From Clostridia bacterium (GTDB lineage: Bacteria > Bacillota > Clostridia > Oscillospirales > CAG-382), in assembly GCA_017560285.1 (NCBI GenBank), contig JAFYOG010000199.1, positions 1 through 26,805 on the forward strand: a DNA stretch of 26,805 nt, read 5' to 3'. Shown one piece after another: positions 21,647 to 26,805 of this stretch. Position numbers and translations under genes: made by a program. Under the pieces are notes generated by a model. The model saw only the letters and a program-made list of their open reading frames with translations. It did not search any database and had not been told where the DNA came from. How positions within the stretch are numbered: the stretch's first letter is position 1; every line of letters starts with the position of its first letter.

Positions 21647-23005
21647 ATGAGCACCATAGCGGCAATAGGTACCCCCCAGGGCAAGGGCGGTGTTGCATTA
21701 ATAAGAATAAGCGGCGAGGATGCCTTCAGCATAGCCGAAAAGCTATTTATACCCGCATCTGCATCCCGTTTCGCCCAAAAGCTTCACGGCGTAACCTATT
21801 ACGGCTCGTTCTGTGACGAATCCGGCGTGTTCGACGACGGTATGTGCGTTTTGTTCCATTCCCCCCGTTCCTTCACGGGGGAATGCGTTGCCGAGCTTTA
21901 CTGCCACGGCGGTTTGCTCGTAACCCAAAAGCTACTTGCCGCCGCGTTAAAAAACGGCGCTTCTATGGCTTTGCCCGGCGAATTTACCCGCCGCGCCTTT
22001 ATTAACGGCAAAATCACGCTTACCCAGGCCGAGGCTATCGGCGGAATTATCGATTCCAAAACCGAAAAGCATTTATCCATCGCATCCAAGCAGGCAAACG
22101 GCTCTTTAAGCCGCGCTCTCGGCGAAATTTACGACGATTTAAAGCTGCTTGCCGCTTCGGTTTATGCTTATATAGATTACCCCGACGAGGATATGACAGA
22201 CGTTTCCGTACCCGAAATGCGTTCCCGCCTTGTTGCGGTTAAAGATAAGTTAAACCGCCTTGCAGGCACCCATACCTACGGCAAGGCAATAAGCGAGGGC
22301 ATACCCACCGCCATCGTGGGCAAGCCCAACACAGGCAAAAGCTCGCTGCTTAACCGCCTTTGCGGCGAGGAACGGGCAATCGTTACCGATATTGCAGGTA
22401 CAACGCGGGATATAGTTACCGAAACCGTACGCCTTGGCGACCTGCTGTTGCGCCTTTCGGATACCGCAGGTATAAGAGAAAGCGAAGATACGGTAGAAAA
22501 AATCGGCATAGAAAAAAGCAAGCAGGCAATAAACACCGCCGAGCTTATCCTTGCCGTGTTCGATGCCTCCCGCGGGGTGGACGATGATGATAACGCCCTT
22601 ATAAACGCTATTTTGCAATCGAACAAAGCCGACAGCACTCTTTGTATAATAAACAAAACCGATATTTCCGCAGAAATCCCCGTTTTGCCCTTTAAAAACA
22701 CCGTTTTTATAAGCGCAAAAAGCGGCGACGGCATAGAAGATTTGGTAACCGCCGTTGCCCAAATGTTCGGCGCGGGGAATATTAACGAATCTGACGAAAT
22801 CGTGGTAAACGCCCGTCAGTGCGCCGCAATAGTTAACGCCGCGGGCGCGGTAGAAAGCGCGGTTAACGCACTAAACGGCTTTACACAGGACGTTGCGGGT
22901 ATGGATATAGAGCTTGCCCTTTCCGCCTTGGCAGAGGCAGACGGAAGAACCGTAAGCGAGGATATAGTTAACGAAATCTTTTCCCACTTCTGCGTGGGCA
23001 AATAA
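21647..23005 (+). CDS. mnmE: tRNA U34 modification GTPase MnmE
   Basis: 452 aa. An N-terminal tetrahydrofolate-binding domain (1-120) with GKGGVALIRISG and PGEFTRRAF, a helical domain, and an inserted G domain with P-loop GKPNTGKS (225-232), AGTTRD (250-255), DTAG (272-275) and NKTD (336-339). The conserved C-terminal CVGK places Cys449 in the family C-[IV]-G-K motif. With MnmG it adds the carboxymethylaminomethyl group to wobble uridine 34 of certain tRNAs. GGAG lies about 12 bases before the ATG, slightly far; a nearer ATG at 21640 is out of frame. mnmG follows 23 bp later. Confidence 0.97.
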   Translation: MSTIAAIGTPQGKGGVALIRISGEDAFSIAEKLFIPASASRFAQKLHGVTYYGSFCDESGVFDDGMCVLFHSPRSFTGECVAELYCHGGLLVTQKLLAAALKNGASMALPGEFTRRAFINGKITLTQAEAIGGIIDSKTEKHLSIASKQANGSLSRALGEIYDDLKLLAASVYAYIDYPDEDMTDVSVPEMRSRLVAVKDKLNRLAGTHTYGKAISEGIPTAIVGKPNTGKSSLLNRLCGEERAIVTDIAGTTRDIVTETVRLGDLLLRLSDTAGIRESEDTVEKIGIEKSKQAINTAELILAVFDASRGVDDDDNALINAILQSNKADSTLCIINKTDISAEIPVLPFKNTVFISAKSGDGIEDLVTAVAQMFGAGNINESDEIVVNARQCAAIVNAAGAVESAVNALNGFTQDVAGMDIELALSALAEADGRTVSEDIVNEIFSHFCVGK

Positions 23006-23028
23006 ATCACTTTGGTATAGGTGAAATT

Positions 23029-24894
23029 ATGCAAAAATACGTTTCCGAAGAATTAGATATAGCGGTTATCGGCGCGGGCCACGCAGGGCTCGAGGCCGCC
23101 TTTGCCGCCGCAAGAATGGGCGCAAAAACCGCCCTTTTTACCCTTACACTCGACCTTGTGGGCAATATGCCCTGTAACCCCTCTATCGGCGGTACGGGCA
23201 AGGGCCATTTGGTTTTCGAAATCGACGCATTGGGCGGCGAAATGGGCAAGGCGGCAAACCACGTAATGCTTCAAAGCCGTATGCTTAACGCATCTAAAGG
23301 CCCTGCGGTTCGCTCCTTAAGAATGCAATCCGACAGAGTGCGCTACCGCGATTATATGAAGCAGGCTGTGGAAGCCACCCCCAACCTAATGCTAAAGCAG
23401 TGCGAGGTTACCGAGATTGTAACCGAGGATAATACCGTAAAGGGGGTTGTAACCTCTTTCGGTGCCTTTTACCCCGCAAAATGCGTAATTATTGCCACGG
23501 GCACTTCTTTAGGGGGCAGAATAATTGTGGGCGAGGAGGCTTATGAATCAGGCCCCGATAACACTTTGCCCGCAAACCGCTTGGTTAAATCCTTGCAGGA
23601 TATTGGGGTAAAGCTTGTTCGCTTTAAAACCGGCACTCCCCCAAGAATTCACGCCGACAGCATAGATTATTCCAAATTAGAGCGTCAGGATGGGGATGAC
23701 CCCGCCGTAATGTTCGGCTTCTATCCCTCTAAGCCCAACCTTATGCCCTGCTACGTGGCGTACACCAACCAAAAAACACATCAAATTATCAGGGATAACC
23801 TTTCCCGTTCCCCCTTATATTCCGGGGTAATCCACGGCACAGGCCCCCGTTATTGCCCAAGTATAGAGGATAAGGTGGTTCGCTTTGCCGATAAAGAACG
23901 GCATCAAATATTTGTAGAGCCTATGGGGCTTGACACCAAAGAGGTTTATTTGCAGGGGCTTTCAAGCTCTCTGCCCGAGGAGGTTCAGCTTCAGCTCGTT
24001 CACAGCATAGAGGGCTTGGAAAACGCCGTGTTTATGCGTACCGCATACGCCATAGAATACGATTGCTGCGACCCTTTACAGCTTACAAATTCTTTAGAAT
24101 TCCGCCATATAAACGGCTTGTACGGCGCAGGTCAGTTTAACGGCAGCTCGGGCTACGAGGAAGCCGCCGCCCAAGGTCTTATTGCAGGTATAAACGCCGC
24201 TTTAAAGGTGCAGGGCAAAGACCCGTTCGTTCTTTTAAGAAGCGAAAGCTACATAGGTACCCTTATCGACGATTTGGTTACCAAGGGCACCAACGAGCCC
24301 TACCGAATGATGACATCCCGCAGCGAATACCGCCTGCTGTTAAGGCAGGATAACGCCCAAACCCGCTTGTTGCCCAAGGGCTACGAGCTTGGTTTAATAA
24401 GCGAGGAACGCTATAACGAATTTTTAAAGACCGAATCTGCATTAGAAGAAATTATTTATAATTTAGAGCACGAAAGCATAAAGGCATCCAAAGCACTTGA
24501 CGACCTATACGAGGAACGGGGCTTTGCCCGCACGGGCGCAGGTATAGTAAAGGCAGAGTTTTTGCGCCGTCCCAACATTTTTATATCCGATATTATCGCG
24601 CTTTCGGGGGACGAGAGGGAATACGACGATATTCTTCTTTCCCGCGCCGAAACCGAGATAAAATATTCGGGCTATATCAAGCGTCAGCTTGCCGAGGTAG
24701 AACGCTTTGCCAAGCTGGAGGAAAAACAGCTCCCCCCCGATATCGATTACACCCAAATAAAGGGCTTGCGCTTAGAGGCAGGTCAAAAGCTTCAAAAGCT
24801 TCGCCCCGAAAACATCGGCAGAGCATCCCGCATAAGCGGCGTTTCGCCCTCTGATATTTCGGTGTTGCTTATCTATCTTTCCCAAAGGAAGTAA
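23029..24894 (+). CDS. mnmG: tRNA U34 carboxymethylaminomethyl synthase, MnmG
   Basis: 621 aa, normal family length. FAD dinucleotide-binding motif GAGHAG (15-20), the signature MPCNPSIGGTGKGH, SRMLNASKGPAVR, and the FKTGTPPR and GQFNGSSGYEEAAAQG blocks; the helical C-terminal domain that binds MnmE and tRNA is complete. It works as a complex with MnmE, using FAD, methylene-tetrahydrofolate and glycine or ammonium. The ATG follows AGGTG. rsmG begins three bases after its stop, so translation is probably coupled. Confidence 0.98.
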   Translation: MQKYVSEELDIAVIGAGHAGLEAAFAAARMGAKTALFTLTLDLVGNMPCNPSIGGTGKGHLVFEIDALGGEMGKAANHVMLQSRMLNASKGPAVRSLRMQSDRVRYRDYMKQAVEATPNLMLKQCEVTEIVTEDNTVKGVVTSFGAFYPAKCVIIATGTSLGGRIIVGEEAYESGPDNTLPANRLVKSLQDIGVKLVRFKTGTPPRIHADSIDYSKLERQDGDDPAVMFGFYPSKPNLMPCYVAYTNQKTHQIIRDNLSRSPLYSGVIHGTGPRYCPSIEDKVVRFADKERHQIFVEPMGLDTKEVYLQGLSSSLPEEVQLQLVHSIEGLENAVFMRTAYAIEYDCCDPLQLTNSLEFRHINGLYGAGQFNGSSGYEEAAAQGLIAGINAALKVQGKDPFVLLRSESYIGTLIDDLVTKGTNEPYRMMTSRSEYRLLLRQDNAQTRLLPKGYELGLISEERYNEFLKTESALEEIIYNLEHESIKASKALDDLYEERGFARTGAGIVKAEFLRRPNIFISDIIALSGDEREYDDILLSRAETEIKYSGYIKRQLAEVERFAKLEEKQLPPDIDYTQIKGLRLEAGQKLQKLRPENIGRASRISGVSPSDISVLLIYLSQRK

Positions 24895-24897
24895 AGT

Positions 24898-25599
24898 ATG
24901 TCATTTTCAACCCTTACAAAAAAATACCGTCCCCAATTAACCGATAAAGAATGTCAATCTCTTGATATTATCGGTCAATGCCTTTGCGAAACGAATAAGA
25001 ATATGAACCTTACCGCCCTTACCGACGAAAAGGGCGTGGGTCTGTTGCATTTTTGGGATAGCTTAACCTTGTTAGATACCAACCTTTTCGTTGGCAAAAG
25101 CGTTATCGACGTTGGCTGCGGCGGCGGTTTTCCGTCGTTGCCCTTGGCGTTGGGAGCGCCGGATTGCGTTATAACCTCTAACGATGCCACCGCAAAAAAG
25201 CTTACCTACGTTGCCGATACCGCAAAAAAGGCGGGCATAAACAACCTAAAAACCCTTTGCGGCAGGGCAGAGGAGCTTTCTGTAAAGCCCCAATACCGCG
25301 AAAGCTTCGATATCGCCGTTGCCCGCGGCGTTGCAAGGCTTAACGTCCTTTGCGAATGGTGTATGCCCTTTGTAAAGAACGGCGGTTATTTTGTGGCAAT
25401 GAAGGGCGAAAAGGGCGCCGAGGAAGCGGCAGAGGCAGAAGCCGCAATAAAAATTCTCGGCGGGGAATTGGTTAACATAATCAATATAACCGTGCCCGAG
25501 TACGAATATAAGCATACCCTTGTGGTAATTAAAAAGATTAAGAACACCCCCAAGGATTACCCTCGCAGAAACAACCTTATCCAAAAGAAACCTTTGTAA
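24898..25599 (+). CDS. rsmG: 16S rRNA (guanine-527 N7) methyltransferase RsmG
   Basis: 233 aa. Characteristic NMNLTALTDEKGVGLLHFWD (35-54), SAM-binding motif DVGCGGGFPSLPLA (71-84), VARGVARL (141-148) and VAMKG (166-170). It methylates G527 of 16S rRNA in the 530 loop; loss in other bacteria gives low-level streptomycin resistance. Third gene of the mnmE-mnmG-rsmG cluster. In many clostridia this set sits next to yidC/jag and noc-parAB near the origin; here those partners are missing on both sides. AGGAAG at the end of mnmG acts as ribosome binding site. Confidence 0.96.
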   Translation: MSFSTLTKKYRPQLTDKECQSLDIIGQCLCETNKNMNLTALTDEKGVGLLHFWDSLTLLDTNLFVGKSVIDVGCGGGFPSLPLALGAPDCVITSNDATAKKLTYVADTAKKAGINNLKTLCGRAEELSVKPQYRESFDIAVARGVARLNVLCEWCMPFVKNGGYFVAMKGEKGAEEAAEAEAAIKILGGELVNIINITVPEYEYKHTLVVIKKIKNTPKDYPRRNNLIQKKPL

Positions 25600-25616
25600 A
25601 AAAACAGGTAATAGCT

Positions 25617-26216
25617 ATGGAAGAACTAAGAGATAAAAACGGCTTGACAGAATCGGAATTTCTTGCAAAATACGATGTAACCAAGTTCGAAAGACCGTCT
25701 GTTACGGTTGACATAATTATTATAAAAGACGGCAAGGTGCTGCTAATAAAGCGCGGCGGCCACCCTTGCCTTGGCAAGCTTGCATTCCCCGGCGGATTTT
25801 TAGAAATGACCGAGGACGTCTACACCGCCGCCGCAAGAGAATTGATGGAGGAAACCTGCCTAAAGGTAAAATCCCTTCGTCAGCTTAACGTGGCGTCTAC
25901 CCCTAACCGCGACCCTCGTACCCGCATTATTACGGTACCCTTTCTTGCCGATATAGAAGACCCAACCGCCCTAAAGGCAGCTGACGATGCGGCAGAGGTT
26001 GCTTGGTACGGTATTTCTTACAAAACCATACCCTTTGGGGATAAAACCATTTTCGAAATAGCACTTAACGGCAACGATAACAGATATACCTTTAAGGTAA
26101 CCAAAAGCAAGGATAAAAGCGGCATAAGCGCCGATTACAGCTATAAAGCAATGGGCGAAAACCCCTTGGCAGGGGACCATGCGGAAATTCTTGCAATGGC
26201 GCTGGACAATTTATAA
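25617..26216 (+). CDS. Nudix hydrolase (ADP-ribose pyrophosphatase-like)
   Basis: 199 aa. The Nudix box spans 60-82: G60, E66, R74-E75 and E78-E79 are in place, but the usual Gly after EE-x is Cys81. The metal-binding REx2EE core is intact, so activity is plausible. The N-terminal strand (SVTVDIIIIKDGKVLLIKR) and NRDPRTRIITVPFL (97-110) resemble the ADP-ribose/NrtR-type group. A roughly 60-residue C-terminal extension follows. It starts 17 bp after rsmG and ends 11 bp before relQ, so it belongs to the same transcript. Substrate unknown; a nucleoside-diphosphate derivative is expected. Confidence 0.88.
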   Translation: MEELRDKNGLTESEFLAKYDVTKFERPSVTVDIIIIKDGKVLLIKRGGHPCLGKLAFPGGFLEMTEDVYTAAARELMEETCLKVKSLRQLNVASTPNRDPRTRIITVPFLADIEDPTALKAADDAAEVAWYGISYKTIPFGDKTIFEIALNGNDNRYTFKVTKSKDKSGISADYSYKAMGENPLAGDHAEILAMALDNL

Positions 26217-26227
26217 AGGAAATTAAT

Positions 26228-26805
26228 ATGGAACCTTACGTTGAAGATAAAATAAAACATCAGTTAGAGCTTGCCTTCACTGCCGACGTTTTGCAGTTGG
26301 GCAAGGAATATATGGCGCGTTTTCAAAAGCTTATGGCATATTACCGCTGTGCAATGATGGAAATCGAAACCAAGCTTAACGTGCTTAACGAGGAATATTC
26401 CCTGCAATACGACCGCAACCCCATAAACAGCATAAAAACAAGGCTAAAATCACTTCCCAGCATAACCGATAAGCTAAAGAAAATGGGTCTGCCTCTTTCT
26501 GTATCCAACATCGAGGATAACCTTAACGATATAGCGGGTGTAAGGGTAATTTGCGCCTTCCCAAAGGACGTTTACGCCATTGCCGATGCATTAACGGGGC
26601 AGGATGATATTACGGTTATAGCCCGCAAGGACTATATACAAAACCCCAAGCCCAACGGCTACCGAAGCCTGCATTTAATAGTAAGCGTGCCCATATTCCT
26701 TGCCAAGGAAAAACGCCCTATGAAGGTAGAGGTTCAGCTTCGCACCATCGCAATGGATTCCTGGGCGGCGTTAGAGCATCAGCTCCATTACAAAAAGGAT
26801 AATGC
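26228..26805 (+). CDS. relQ: GTP pyrophosphokinase, small alarmone synthetase (RelQ-like), 3' partial
   Basis: The first 192 codons of an open frame that runs off the window without a stop. Translation shows a RelA/SpoT synthetase domain with no N-terminal hydrolase: PINSIKTRLKSLPSI (65-79, substrate-binding basic loop), the NDIAGVRVIC block (100-109), the RKDYIQNPKPNGYRSLHL segment (133-150) and VEVQLRTIAMDSW (167-179) with the catalytic-site acidic and Gln residues. Such proteins (about 210-260 aa) make pppGpp/ppGpp from ATP and GTP or GDP during envelope or other stress. The ATG is preceded by AAAGGA just after the Nudix stop. RelQ is favoured over RelP by general similarity only. Confidence 0.88.
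   Translation, partial: MEPYVEDKIKHQLELAFTADVLQLGKEYMARFQKLMAYYRCAMMEIETKLNVLNEEYSLQYDRNPINSIKTRLKSLPSITDKLKKMGLPLSVSNIEDNLNDIAGVRVICAFPKDVYAIADALTGQDDITVIARKDYIQNPKPNGYRSLHLIVSVPIFLAKEKRPMKVEVQLRTIAMDSWAALEHQLHYKKDN

Overview
The window looks like a chromosomal segment of a low- to mid-GC, Gram-positive gut or rumen clostridium of the Ruminococcaceae/Oscillospiraceae type. This rests on AGGAGG-type ribosome binding sites, sigma-A promoters with 17-bp spacing, SecA with a C-terminal zinc tail, a dockerin-bearing secreted protein beside a cohesin-like surface protein, a GH172 (DUF2961) enzyme, and clostridial-style CotH, VTC and DUF4956 genes. Family assignments come from reading motifs in the translations; no database search was possible.

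Layout, left to right. (1) 129-1349 (minus) is an OFA-type MFS carrier, divergent from a three-gene operon at 1513-3973: GH172 glycosidase, VUT/YhhQ-type transporter, short-chain dehydrogenase. (2) 4070-4300 is a 76-aa secreted, membrane-anchored peptide. It is followed by 424 bp without a gene, packed with hairpins and holding a 25-bp exact direct repeat. (3) 4725-7949 is a tightly overlapping operon of a surface CotH kinase-like protein, a VTC (polyphosphate polymerase-like) domain protein and a DUF4956 membrane protein. It is the best candidate here for a poorly described system. (4) 8045-9511 is a ferredoxin-ASKHA (RACo/DUF4445-like) reductive activator without corrinoid partners nearby. 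MgtC/SapB (minus) faces it and is divergent from a glycolipid pair, a UgtP-like glycosyltransferase and a PAP2 phosphatase, followed by a ZIP metal transporter.

(5) 13240-16602 holds two convergent genes: an N-terminal dockerin-DUF4855-like secreted protein (plus) and a membrane-anchored protein with a discoidin-like region, an acidic 5-residue repeat linker and a cohesin-like domain (minus). They could form a minimal cohesin-dockerin surface assembly. (6) On the minus strand, secA is followed by two multi-pass membrane proteins of unknown function. (7) Divergent from secA lies mnmE-mnmG-rsmG-Nudix-relQ (tRNA wobble modification, 16S rRNA methylation, nucleotide hydrolysis, alarmone synthesis). 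The last gene runs off the window.

Nearly every transcription unit has a readable sigma-A promoter (mostly with a TGn extended -10) and a strong hairpin terminator, so operon limits are well supported. I saw no tRNA, rRNA, CRISPR array, transposase or phage gene.
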